Part shown: positions 9,714 through 21,300 of the stretch, piece after piece
How the letters are laid out: every line of letters starts with the position of its first letter
How positions within the stretch are numbered: position 1 is the stretch's first letter
Source: Cherax quadricarinatus
Lineage: Eukaryota; Arthropoda; Malacostraca; Decapoda; Parastacidae
NCBI RefSeq assembly: GCF_038502225.1
Contig: NC_091292.1
Location: 102,725,128 to 102,789,127 of the forward strand
DNA: 64,000 bases
Direction: 5' to 3'
Translations under genes and position numbers: made by a program
Notes under the pieces: generated by a model
What the model saw: the letters and a program-made list of their open reading frames with translations, nothing else
Told to the model about the DNA's origin: nothing
Databases searched by the model: none

Positions 9714-11786
9714 TTGTAGGCCCCTGGGCTACAGGTACTGTGAGGCCCCTGGGCTACAGGTACTGTGAGGCCCCTGGGCTACAGGTACTGTGAGGCCCCT
9801 GGGCTACAGGTACTGTGAGGCTCCTGGGCTACAGGTACTGTGAGGCTCCTGGGCTACAGGTACTGTGAGGCTCCTGGGCTACAGGTACTGTGAGGCTCCT
9901 GGGCTACAGGTACTGTGAGGCTCCTGGGCTACAGGTACTGTGAGGCTCCTGGGCTACAGGTACTGTGAGGCCCCTGGGCTACAGGTACTGTGAGGCTCCT
10001 GGGCTACAGGTACTGTGAGGCTCCTGGGCTACAGGTACTGTGAGGCTCCTGGGCTACAGGTACTGTGAGGCCCCTGGGCTACAGGTACTGTGAGGCTCCT
10101 GGGCTACAGGTACTGTGAGGCTCCTGGGCTACAGGTACTGTGAGGCCCCTGGGCTACAGGTACTGTGAGGCCCCTGGGCTACAGGTACTGTGAGGCTCCT
10201 GGGCTACAGGTACTGTGAGGCTCCTGGGCTACAGGTACTGTGAGGCTCCTGGGCTACAGGTACTGTGAGGCTCCTGGGCTACAGGTACTGTGAGGCCCCT
10301 GGGCTACAGGTACTGTGAGGCCCCTGGGCTACAGGTACTGTGAGGCTCCTGGGCTACAGGTACTGTGAGGCTCCTGGGCTACAGGTACTGTGAGGCTCCT
10401 GGGCTACAGGTACTGTGAGGCTCCTGGGCTACAGGTACTGTGAGGCTCCTGGGCTACAGGTACTGTGAGGCTCCTGGGCTACAGGTACTGTGAGGCTCCT
10501 GGGCTACAGGTACTGTGAGGCTCCTGGGCTACAGGTACTGTGAGGCTCCTGGGCTACAGGTACTGTGAGGCTCCTGGGCTACAGGTACTGTGAGGCTCCT
10601 GGGCTACAGGTACTGTGAGGCTCCTGGGCTACAGGTACTGTGAGGCTCCTGGGCTACAGGTACTGTGAGGCTCCTGGGCTACAGGTACTGTGAGGCTCCT
10701 GGGCTACAGGTACTGTGAGGCTCCTGGGCTACAGGTACTGTGAGGCTCCTGGGCTACAGGTACTGTGAGGCTCCTGGACTACAAGTACTGTGAGGCTCCT
10801 GTGCTACAGATACTGTGAGGCTCCTGGGCTACAGGTACTGTGAGGCTCCTGGGGTACAGGTACTGTGAGGCTCCTGGGGTACAGATGCTGTGAGGCTCCA
10901 GGGCTACAGATACTGTGCGGCTCCTGGGCTACAGGTACTGTGAGGCTCCTGGGCTACAGGTACTGTGAGGCTCCTGGGCTACAGGTACTGTGAGGCTCCT
11001 GGGCTACAGATACTGTGAGGCTCCTGGGCTACAGATACTGTGAGGCTCCTGGGCTACAGGTACTGTGAGGCTCCTGGGCTACAGATACTGCGAGGCTCCT
11101 GGGCTACAGGTACTGTGAGGCTCCTGGGCTACAGGTACTGTGAGGCTCCTGGGCTACAGATACTGTGAGGCTCCTGGGCTACAGATACTGTGAGGCTCCT
11201 GGGCTACAGATACTGTGAGGCTCCTGGGCTACAGGTACTGTGAGGCTCCTGGGCTACAGGTACTGTGAGGCTCCTGGGCTACAGGTACTGTGAGGCTCCT
11301 GGGCTACAGGTACTGTGCAGCTCCTGGGCTACAGGTACTGTGAGGCTCCTGGGCTACAGGTACTGTGAGGCTCCTGGGCTACAGGTACTGTGAGGCTCCT
11401 GGGCTACAGATACTGTGCGGCTCCTGGGCTACAGGTACTGTGAGGCTCCTGGGCTACAGGTACTGTGAGGCTCCTGGGCTACAGGTACTGTGAGGCTCCT
11501 GGGCTACAGATACTCTGCGGCTCCTGGGCTACAGGTACTGTGAGGCTCCTGGGCTACAGGTACTCTGAGGCTCCTGGGCTACAGGTACTGTGAGGCTCCT
11601 GGGCTACAGATACTGTGAGGCTCCTGGGCTACAGGTACTGTGAGGCTCCTGGGCTACAGATACTGTGAGGCTCCTGGGCTACAGGTACTGTGAGGCTCCT
11701 GGGCTACAGGTACTGTGAGGCTCCTGGGCTACAGATACTGTGAGGCCCCTGGGCTACAGGTACTGTGAGGCTCCTGGGCTACAGGT
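9714..11786. repeat. 25-bp satellite array, left block
   Basis: About 83 head-to-tail copies of CTCCTGGGCTACAGGTACTGTGAGG with sparse variants (CCCC for CTCC, CAGAT for CAGGT, GTGCGG or CTCTG). The block ends at 11786, where the gypsy 5' LTR begins after the 5-bp target duplication CAGGT. It is the left part of one array that continues at 23676-25154 and 28284-28820. Confidence 0.98.
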
Positions 11787-11894
11787 TGTGGCATGCAAAG
11801 AGTACGTAACCTTTATGGCTGCCTGGATGAGGTAGAGTGCGGACGTGCTTTGCACCCCTCTACTGTTTCCCAGACGAGCTAATCAGTCAACGAC

Positions 11895-13328
11895 ATGGCG
11901 CCAGGTATTCGCAGGAGAGTGAATACTGTGGGCATTGAACTTATTAGTGGGGCTTTAACACCTACGTCAGTCGATGTGTTATTGCCCAAAATTATACGAG
12001 AGGCATATGGCATCAGAGACGAGGATTTATATGGAGTGGCACTGAACGGTGTATATAGAATTTTCGTGAAAGTGCTAACTGCTCAAGTATACGAGGCTTT
12101 GGTTGATCGTTACCAAGATGTCAGCATTACTGTAACACCGGCAGTGAGGGTCAAGTTGATTGATGTATCACGACATTATTCGTGGGTTAAGCTCCGCAAC
12201 GTGCCTTTTGAGGCTGATGAGGTAGATATTCGAAATGTTTTCGAACGTTATGGAACTGTACATCTGGCCCAACCTGGCAAATGGGTAAAAGGTGCTTACA
12301 CAGGATTTCCTGAGGGTTCTTTTAATCTCAAGATGACGCTTAGGCATCCTATACCCTCGTATGTATATCTCGAAGAGTTTAGAACCCAGGTAATGGTAGC
12401 GTATGCGGGGCAGAGGCGTACGTGCCGACTGTGTGGCGAATTTGACCATATGGCGGCAGACTGTGGCAAGCGGAGTATGGCTCCTGGGCCGGCAAGGGGC
12501 GGAGCACCTGCGCATGAGCACCCGATGCCTAAGGAAGAACGGGGGCAAGGAGGAGGGCGTGGTCGCATGTGGAGTGAAGAGGTAGTGGATCCTCCAGTGG
12601 AATCGGAAGAAGTGGTGATCCATGAATCACCTGGCCCATCAACAGTGGCTCCTGGGCCGGCAAGGGGCGGAGCACCTGCGCATGAGCACCCAATGCCTAA
12701 AGAAGAACGGGTGCAAGGAGGAGGGCGTGGTCGCATGTGGAGTGAAGTGGTGGTGGCTCCTCCTGGGGAATCGGAGGAAGTGGTGATCCATGAATCACCT
12801 TGCCCATCAACAGTACAGTTGTCAAGTGAGGAGGTACAGGAGGGCGCAGCAGTGAAGGCTATTGAGGAGGAGTTGGAGACGGTGATACAGGCTATGTTAC
12901 AGTCTACGGAGGTGGAGAGTTACAGCGAACAAGACCCTGGGATCAGGGTAGAAGGTGTGTGTGGGGAAGGGGAGGATCAGGTGGCACCTGTGGTGGACAG
13001 TGCGAGTGCCATGGAGGGGCATGGAGGCGGATTAAGGGTGGTAGAGGTGGAAGTCCATTGTGCTGGCTCCCAGGACTCAGATATGGAAACTGAGGGAGCT
13101 ACAAGGAAAAGGGCAGCAGCGTCAGATTCGGACGATGTTCTGACACCGGCGCAAAGGCCGGGGAAAAAGACATGGGGTTCTGGTACCCAGAGTGACTCTG
13201 CGAGAGGGCCACAACAGAAGGGGGGGGGGATGGTTGGGAAGGAGGGGGGAAACTGTGGCAAAGGCACAGTCCAGGGGAACAGTCTGAAAGGGAAGAATCT
13301 TGACATGAGGCGGGGAAGGAAACCTTAA
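11895..13328 (+). CDS. Tx1-like LINE ORF1 protein (gag-like, CCHC)
   Basis: 477 residues, presumably the RNA-binding ORF1 product that coats the element's RNA. Residues about 95-150 resemble an RRM-like fold (WVKLRNVPFEADEVDIRNVF). A single CCHC knuckle, C-RLC-GEFDH-MAADC, lies at about 176-189. Downstream is a low-complexity acidic tail with an exact-phase 56-residue tandem duplication (168-bp period, 12480 and 12648) and a basic, glycine-rich C-terminus. The ATG at 11895 follows about 80 bp of 5' UTR. The TAA at 13326 is followed in the same frame by the ORF2 endonuclease. Confidence 0.85.
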   Translation: MAPGIRRRVNTVGIELISGALTPTSVDVLLPKIIREAYGIRDEDLYGVALNGVYRIFVKVLTAQVYEALVDRYQDVSITVTPAVRVKLIDVSRHYSWVKLRNVPFEADEVDIRNVFERYGTVHLAQPGKWVKGAYTGFPEGSFNLKMTLRHPIPSYVYLEEFRTQVMVAYAGQRRTCRLCGEFDHMAADCGKRSMAPGPARGGAPAHEHPMPKEERGQGGGRGRMWSEEVVDPPVESEEVVIHESPGPSTVAPGPARGGAPAHEHPMPKEERVQGGGRGRMWSEVVVAPPGESEEVVIHESPCPSTVQLSSEEVQEGAAVKAIEEELETVIQAMLQSTEVESYSEQDPGIRVEGVCGEGEDQVAPVVDSASAMEGHGGGLRVVEVEVHCAGSQDSDMETEGATRKRAAASDSDDVLTPAQRPGKKTWGSGTQSDSARGPQQKGGGMVGKEGGNCGKGTVQGNSLKGKNLDMRRGRKP

Positions 13329-16300
13329 GCTGGCCTCAGGTGTGTAACAATAAATATTAATGGTCTGTGTGATGGTGTTAAACGGGAGTGCTTCAGGATG
13401 TTTTTGAATAGGTATAAAGTTGACGTAGCTTTTGTGCAGGAGCACAATTTTAAGCTTGGTCGTGAATTAGTGGTCCCTGGGTATCAGGCTTATGTGTTGC
13501 CGTCTGAGCGTTTAAAAGGAGGAGTGGGTGTGTTGATCAGGGAGGCAAGCCCGTTTGTATTGCATAGGAAAGAGGGGGGGGGGGGCCGGGGGAGAGTATT
13601 ACGTGTTGAAGGATGGTGGATGGGAGAGAGAGTGGCGTTTGTGTGTGTGTATGCCCCAGCAGAAAGTGACGTGAAAGTGAAGATGGATTTTGTGCGGGAG
13701 GAGCTCGTGTATTACCTACGAACGTTACCGTCTGTCGCGATTGTGGGGGGGGATTGGAATTGTGTAATTAAGAAGACAGACGTGGAACCCAGAGGAGCGG
13801 GATATTTTTCCTCAGTCTTGGGGGGCCTGCTTAGAGATCTTCAGTTACGTGATGCTTTCGGGGGAGATCTGTGGGAGGTGGAACATACGTTTATAAGAAG
13901 GGGATATGCGGCTCGTTTGGACAGGTTATATTTATCTCGGAGGGTTTTGGTTGAGTCTTTTAAAACTATAGAGATGGTGTCTTCCGATCATAGGGCGGTA
14001 TTAGTGGAGGTGGGATGGGATGCTTTGGCTCGTAGGCAGGGAAGTTATTGGAAACTGAACACGATGGTTTTGGGGGATAGGGAGGGAGTGGAAGCGTTTG
14101 CAATATTTTGGGAACAGCTCTGTGCCGACAGAAGAACTGAGGAAGACGTGGTAGGATGGTGGGATAGTGTGGCTAAGTTACGAATACGTCATTTTTATGT
14201 GAGGGAGGGCAAACGCATTAATCAATTGCGGTATGGTTTGTCAAATTACTTAGAATCTAGATTACGGAATTGTTACGAGGGGGGGCGGTGGCCGGGGTGT
14301 ACCCGGTGGAGGATATACACATGTTGAAGGACAGAATACGGGATTTGCAAGAAGAACGTTTTGCAGCTGTACGGGTACAGGCGGGGTTAGACGAAGTACT
14401 CTGGGGCGACAAGCCATCAGCTTGTGTGCTGCGAGGACAGAAGGTACGACAGCGAACGACTACAATACCAGGTTTGCAAGTCATATCTTCTGTGGGGGGT
14501 TTTAGAGAGGGTCAGGTATTAAGGGACACCAAGGGGATGAGTGCATATGCAGATAGATGGTTTGAGGAATACGGAAAAAGTAGTGGGGTGGATGGTGAGG
14601 TTCTTGGGAAGGTATGTGAGTATGTGCCGTGCAAACTGGGGAGGAGTGATCGGGAGGCACTGGGTGGGGTCATTGAGGAGGGGGAAATATGGAGAGCCCT
14701 TATGGACATGAGGAAGGGTAAGGCACCCGGGATCGATGGTTTACCTAGCGAATTTTATGTACAGCACTGGGGTCTGCTTAGGGGTTTCCTAGTAAGGTTA
14801 ATGAATGCCATGAAAGACGGAGGTAAGATGGGAGAATCTCAGGCAACGGCGGTGGTGGTGTTGGTCCCAAAGGGTAAACAGCAGAGTACCCTTCAGGATT
14901 ATCGAGCCATTTCATTGCTTTGTGCTGATTATAAATTATTTGCGAAAATTCTTGGGAATCGGCTTAAATGTGTAGTGGGGAGGGTTGTGTTTGAGTCTCA
15001 GTTTGGTTTACCTGGTAGGTCAATGAGCGTGGGCCACGGGATTATCAAGGGGTTCCTGGAGGACATGGAAAGGGAAAGAGGAGCGTTGGTGGCGTTGGAT
15101 TGGCAAGGGGCTTATGATAGGGTGGAAAGAAAGGCTTTGAGGGATATTCTCCTACGACAGGGGTTTGGCGAAGAAATAGTGGGGTGGGTGGATACGCTGT
15201 ACTCAAATGCGAAGGTAAGGGTGCAAATCAATGGGTGTGTGGGGGGGGAGTCAACATGGAGAGGGTTCTTCGGCAGGGATGTCCTTTATCACAAATATTT
15301 TTTGCATGTGTTCAGGATCCCTTTTATAGGATGGTGGAGGATCGTCTAAGGCCGGGGGGGAGGGATGGTGAGCTGAAGCCGTGGCCTGGTTTGGTGGGCT
15401 ATGTTGATGATACCACTATTTTGGCAAGTGAGGAGACACGGTTAGGACTTTTGGGGGAAGTTGTACACACTTTTGGGAGGGCTACTGGGATGAAGGTAAA
15501 TCTGGAAAAGTCAATGATCATGGGGCTGGGAGAGTGGACAGAGAGATTAGAGTGGGGATGTGATGTTGTGCAGCGGAGGACCGGGAGTCTGAAAATCTGC
15601 GGTGTCATGTATGAGGCTGACCTGAGTGCTGCAAGGGTTAGCAATTCAAATAGGATGGTGGAACAGGTGCAGCGACGGTTGGGAATGCTGCGACCTCACC
15701 ATTTAACCCTTAGGCAGCGTGTAATTGTCATCAATGTATTACTATATAGTAAAGTCTGGTTTGTTTCGGCTGTGATGCCGTTAACAGGAACGGCGATCAC
15801 GAGTATTCTTAGAATGGTGTTCAAATTTTTGTGGGGTTCAGGGTGCAACTGGTTGCGAAGGGAGGTAGTGACATTGCCGGTATGTAGGGGAGGGTTGGGT
15901 TTGTTGGACTTGAGAAAGCGCGTGAAATGTGTGTTTATTAAGAGGGAAGTGATGAGTGCAGGTGGATGGAGGGGGGGTCAGCTAGATAAGGTACATGCTC
16001 ACCTGAGGAAATGGTATGGAGGGGCGGAAATGAAGGAATGCGAGACAGTGTTACGCGCCTTAATGTTAGCCAGGGAACCAGGAAAAGTAAAGGTGGGAAC
16101 TTTGTGTAAATTGTTAGAGAGACATGTAGTGGCGCCGGTTGAAGGGATCTACCCCATGTATGCATGGGATGTAATATGGCGAAGGTTTAGTAAATTAAGG
16201 ATACGACCTAGGGCGCGTGAGGTTATGTACCGTTTCCTGCATGGGATTTTGCCAACGGGAGCGATGCTCCGAGATAGGAGGGTTATTGAGGGTGGGGGGT

Positions 16301-16677
16301 GTGGCAGATGCAGTGGGGAAGAGACTGCGTATCATGTCGTCTATTTTTGTGAAGGTTTGGAGTGCATCAGGGTATGGATGCGTAAGGTAGTGGTGAGGGT
16401 GGGGGGCCAAGGTGTGGCGGTATTGCGAGCGTTGAGTCTTGATATGAGTGGTGTGGAGGAGAGTGTGGTAAGAGGTTTAGCATATGTCATCGTGGACTAC
16501 ATATATGTTTTATGGGGTATGAGGGGGAAGGTGGGTGGGGATGTGCTGAGAAGGACTTTGGCGGCGACGTTTTATCGAACTTTGTGTCGCAACAGAGACA
16601 TTTATGGGAAAAGGTGGGAAGAGTATTTTTCTGAAGGTTATAGAGGACTAACAATAGGGATTTTATTGGCGTTATAA
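13329..16677 (+). pseudogene. Tx1-like LINE ORF2 (endonuclease-RT), two frameshifts
   Basis: The endonuclease domain (13329-14285) starts with TININGLCDGVKRE and contains VQEHNF, GGDWNC, RLDRLYLS and SSDHRAV. The RT (about 14660-15620) has KAPGIDGLPSEF, LDWQGAYDRVERKAL, LRQGCPLSQIFFA and YVDDTTI (second Asp of the active site). A C-terminal region follows with GGLGLLDLRKR and a CGRC...H knuckle. The frame changes near 14279-14285 and 15241-15248, both inside runs of seven or eight G. No other stop interrupts the parts. The first in-frame ATG (13398) lies downstream of the endonuclease's N-terminal strand. The copy is either recently broken or miscounted in the assembly. Confidence 0.85.
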
Positions 16678-17615
16678 GGGGCTTTAACTGCCGGGGTGAG
16701 TGGGTTGGTAAAAGGGGGGGGGGTTCAGGGGATTTCAACGGGCTCACCTCCTTGGGAATGCAGTGATGTGATTGGGTGTGATTGGAGGTACTAGTGTGTG
16801 ACCAGATGAGAGGTTGTGCAAGATAAGTTTTGCTTAGTTCCCTTGATGGGGAAGGTGTAAGGAGCAGATTAAATATATAACATGTATTAATGTATAACCT
16901 ATAAATTATATAACATGTATATTTCTTTGGTAGCGTATTATGTTCCACTTACACTGGTATTGCAATTGAATTTGAATTTTCTTGAGAGGGTTTTCCTTTC
17001 ACTATTTCCTTGAAGTACTGAGTTATTTTTGTTTTATTGTAACGTGGTCCAGCATCAGTTTTGGTAGTAATTACCTATTATTATTGTTCTTATTTAAGGT
17101 ATTGTAATTTTGGTAGTCCTGTATCATTTATGGTTGTAAATAATGCTTCCTCAAGTGACATGTGTCACAATAATCCTAAATTGAGGATAATTAATGTCAT
17201 GATTATTCAGGTTGGTGATAGGGTTAGTTTTCAATGTGTGTGTGTGAGTGGGGGGGGGGGATGATGGGTCACCTGTGTTGCAGCACAGGTTTCTTAATAA
17301 GGCATATTGTAGGTCTGGTGTATTTGTTGAGAGTGGTATTATGGGTGATTGTCATTAAGCTTGGAGCATTATTGTGTTGAGGTTGTAATTTTAGGAGTTT
17401 TATTAATAGCCATTTTGTGGCCTTTGTTATTATAACTTTATTCCTTCTTAAATTGTGATATGTTATAAAAACTTGTATATAGTAGACTGTCAGATGTTGC
17501 CTGGATTGTTTTGTGTTTATATATTGTTTTACTGATGTTGGCCTTGATCATTTTTTTTATATATGTACCTATTAATATCTGTACATGAAGTTTTTAAATA
17601 AAATATAAAAAAAAA
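16678..17615 (+). other. 3' UTR of the Tx1-like LINE
   Basis: Noncoding, T- and G-rich, ending in AATAAAATATAAAAA just before the repeated target site. The short open frame at 17061-17264 has no support. Confidence 0.75.
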
Positions 17616-18018
17616 AACCTTTATTCGGCGCATGGACACACCCTCATTTACAGGCTATCTCCCCCAACCAGCGAACCAGGTTGCTAAGAGTTGATGATGG
17701 GGCCCCATCGTTCAACTAGTGACCAGGTTCTAGCCAATAAGAAGGTGGGATTGACAATCGCGGAGGTTATGTGGATACCGCTCTCCTGTCTGCCCTTGTC
17801 ATTCCCACTCTAGAGCTGGTTGAAGCACGGTCTGCTATCTTGTGGCTTCTATTTCTGCCTTGCTTACCGTGGAGTGCACTATATTTATCACTGTACATAG
17901 TGTACATATTGCTGTTATAATTGGTGAAGGATAATATAAGTCTAAACTTTTTCTGCTGTGTTTATTTGCTCCCATTACACCTGGGATAACAGGCCCTTTG
18001 AAATCCTAGGATGTAATA
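17616..18018 (+). repeat. 5' LTR of the gypsy element (3' portion, after target duplication)
   Basis: 17625-18018 continues the LTR begun at 11787-11816; 17616-17624 is the duplicated target of the LINE. The joined length equals the 3' LTR (424 bp). The LTR starts TGTGGCATGC and ends TGTAATA. The next bases, TGGGTAGCCTGTCCGAGAG, begin with TGG as expected for a tRNA primer-binding site. Confidence 0.92.
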
Positions 18019-18339
18019 TGGGTAGCCTGTCCGAGAGCTGGACTTAGAGAAACGGTTGAGCTTAGGGTGAAGCTTGTAGCAGGAACATTGTGTAGCTTGC
18101 TGTCTCGCTTCGCTTTACAAATTTTGCGTGTCAGTTGCTTATGATCAGCCTTGCTATTGTGTGATCGTTCAACAGCTCGCTACTAGCTTGTTCAGTGTGC
18201 TCGCTTCGCTACGGTCAATCTTGTGTGCAGTCGGCTTTGCTTGTATGCGTATTCTGCATTCGTACTGTGCATAGCTAAGCGTGTTCTGCAAATTAACGTG
18301 TTACGTTGGGGTATTCGTACTGTGCATAGCGAATAACTT
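18019..18339 (+). promoter_or_regulatory. Gypsy primer-binding site and leader
   Basis: TGGGTAGCCTGTCCGAGAG directly after the LTR is the candidate primer-binding site; I have not matched it to a specific tRNA. The remaining 300 bp to the gag ATG is untranslated leader with repeated GCTTCGCTAC-like motifs. Confidence 0.6.
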
Positions 18340-21300
18340 ATGCCACCTAGACGAGTCAGACGCCTGGTGTCGGCATATACTTTGCATAACCTACCTAAAT
18401 TGTCTCTACAGCGTTGTTGGCAAATTGCTCGTTCCATTGGCATTCCCTATAAACGCACTCTCACAGCTGCGCAACTGCGTTCACTTATTGCTGACATACT
18501 TATTGAAGAAGAGATGGCACATCAAACTCCTCCCTCTACGGGAGCTAGGGCAAAAACTACTATGTTCTCGCATGAGGAAGATGATATACCTACGGAGCAA
18601 AATGGTCAGTATAGTGCAGCTGGGTTGTCTCAGGGTGAATCAGCGTCGTTGGCACTTGAGCTGGCAAAAATCAATCTTGAGCAAACTAGGGAACAGAGAG
18701 CATTCGCAAGGGAAGAATTTGATAGGGAAAGAGAAAGGAGGCAGTTTTCGCATTCTGTAAACGATTTCAGTTTACAAAAAGCAGTACAGCTTGTTCCCCG
18801 CTTCAATGAGGCCGAACCAGAGCAATTTTTCGAAAGCTTCGAAAATCAGGCTCGAGCCTTGAGGTGGCCGGAACAGCACTGGGCAGCGTTGGTTCATACA
18901 GCATTATTGGGTAAGGCACAGGAATTTACGTCGGTATTAACTGACGCTGAATTCTCTGATTATCAAGTAGTGAAGACCACAGTGTTGGGAGCATATACAT
19001 GTATCCCAGCTAAATATCGTAAGACCTTCAAATTGAACAGGCGGCAGCTTGGTCAATCCCTGGTGGACTTTGTGAGACAGCAAACCAAAGCTTTTACCAG
19101 CTGGTATAAAGCGAGTGGTGTCTCTAACTTTGAGGAGCTGGTGCAGCTTATTCTGATTGATAACCTGCTGGAGTCTGTGGGACCAGAGGTTCGTGTCTTT
19201 CTGCAGGATCGTGACTTAACCACTGCATTGGAGGCGGCCAGGTTGGCTGATACCTTCGAAACGAACCGCTCCTTGTCCGAGCGGTCCTGTCTCTCTTTTC
19301 AACAGTCTGGCGTGAGCAGAGATCGACAACATTGGAGAATGAAGTGCCAGCCGGAGGGAGAGCGTCTACGTCATCCAAATAAGTCACCTGGTGAGCCACG
19401 CTTCTCAACATATGGTCCCCCTGCGGAGAGGCAAACTACTTATGGAGCATCTCGACAACAATATCCAGAGAGGCACCAGCCAGAACGACACCACTTGCAA
19501 CGTCATCAGGGAGTAAAGGGCAAGCCTGTCGTCTGCTTCAGATGTAATAAAGTAGGTCACATCAGTTCCAACTGCCCCCAAAAGCCTCAACCCATCGGGA
19601 AAATCTCTAATATCCCTAGTAACATGTCCCCTAGAGAAGTAGAAAAAGGTATGGCCCCTTATTATTGCGAAAGTCTTATTTCCCTTCAGGAAAACTCAGA
19701 ACCAACTAAAGTAAATACCTTTAGAGATACTGGAGCATATTGCTCACTTGTCAGAGAAGGAATATTACCCCTTTCAGAGAATACTTCCTTGAATTCCTCA
19801 GTTTTATTGGAAGCTTACGGAGGAACTATATATTCAGTTCCTTTGCATAAAATTTATGTACAGTGCAAATATTACACTGGGTACTTGACTGTAGGTATCT
19901 CAAAAGGATTTCCCATGAAAAATGCCATGTTATTACTGGGTAATAACATTACTACTGTTACTTCGTGTCCTGAACCTATAATGATTAATGCTTCTCCAGT
20001 GTTGGCCATAACTCGGGCAACATCCCAAGGGTTGTCTGGGGAGAATGTTGACCTATCCTTGGACGACTCCGATCTCGGAATAGCCACGTTGTTTTATGAG
20101 ACACACCGGCCGGAGTCTCGTAAATCAAGTGAACAGACCCCGATCAAGCCTTCCTATTCCCAGGTTGCAGGATTACCAGATGTCTCTGTTTCCATGCCCG
20201 AGGGACTGTCCTTCCGGGAGGAACAACGAAAGGACCCTTCTTTAAAATTCGCTTTTGAGGCAGCCATGGGTAAATCCTCTTGGGGTCATCCAGTCAAGTA
20301 TGAAGTTAAAAATGATTATTTGGTATGCACTGAGACTGGTAAGGAGATAGAGGGCCGGCAATTATACGACAGGTTAGTGGTTCCAACCAAGTATAGACCT
20401 CAGATATTAAATATAGCTCATAATACGTCATCAGGAGGTCACTTAGGAATTACAAAAACCTTGTATAGAATCACAAAAGAATTTTATTGGCCAAAATTAA
20501 AGAAAGATGTGAAGAATCATATTAGGTGTTGCCGAGAATGTCAGCAAGTTGGGAAACCTGGACATTCCATTAAACCTGCACCTCTCCAACCCATACCTGC
20601 TGATGGAGAACCTTTTGCAGATTTAATTATAGATTGTGTAGGTCCACTACCTAAGTCAAAGTCTGGAAATCAGTATTTATTTACAATTATGGATAAAGTA
20701 ACCAGATATCCTGAAGCGATCCCAATGCGTAGTATCAATACTAAAGCTATTCTCAAAGCTTTAACAAAATTCATTTCTTGTTTTGGCATTCCTAAAACTA
20801 TACAAAGTGATCAAGGTACTAACTTCACTGCCAAAGCATTTAGGGAAGTATTAACTAGGTTAGGGATAATTCACAACTTATCCACTGCCTATCACCCTCA
20901 GTCCCAAGGCGCCTTGGAAAGATTCCACCAAACATTAAAAACAATGATGAGAAGTTTTTGCATGCACTTTCCGACAGATTGGGATGAATCTCTACCTTTG
21001 TTGCTGTTCTCAGTACGAGAGACGGTGCAAGAGTCTACAGGGTATAGTCCGTTTGAGCTGATCTTTGGGCACAATGTACGAGGTCCTCTTCGGGTGCTCA
21101 AAGAAGGATGGATGGGAGAAGACGTAAGCTCAGCACTCTACAACCCGTCTTCAAGGTTGCAGGTGGCACGTGAGTTGGCCACGGCTAACCTAAAGACAGC
21201 TCAAAGTAAGATGAAACAGAGGTATGACAGAAGTGCACAATTCCGCTCCTTCCATCCAGGAGACAAGGTGTTGGTGCAGGAACCTATACCTGGCCACACC

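Larger units (their letters stand above)
11817..17615 (+). mobile_element. Tx1/L1-group LINE inserted in the gypsy 5' LTR
   Basis: 5.8-kb non-LTR element flanked by the 9-bp duplication AACCTTTAT (11808-11816 and 17616-17624) and ending in an A-rich tail (AATAAAATATAAAAA). It has ORF1 with a CCHC knuckle, then ORF2 with an apurinic-type endonuclease and RT. RT motifs such as KAPGIDGLPSEFY, DYRAISLLCADYKLFAKILG and FLWGS...GGLGLLD are typical of the Tx1/L1 group. ORF2 has two frame changes. The insertion is younger than the gypsy element. Confidence 0.9.

Noticed and set aside
9714..11786. Frames encoding GYRYCEAPGLQVL-type repeats in the satellite
   Set aside because: 25-bp units cannot keep one coding frame as a repeat protein by design; the frames arise by chance and end at variants.
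12168..12736. Antisense frames of 146-151 residues over the Tx1-like ORF1
   Set aside because: Shadow frames of a GC-rich coding region with an internal duplication; no independent support.
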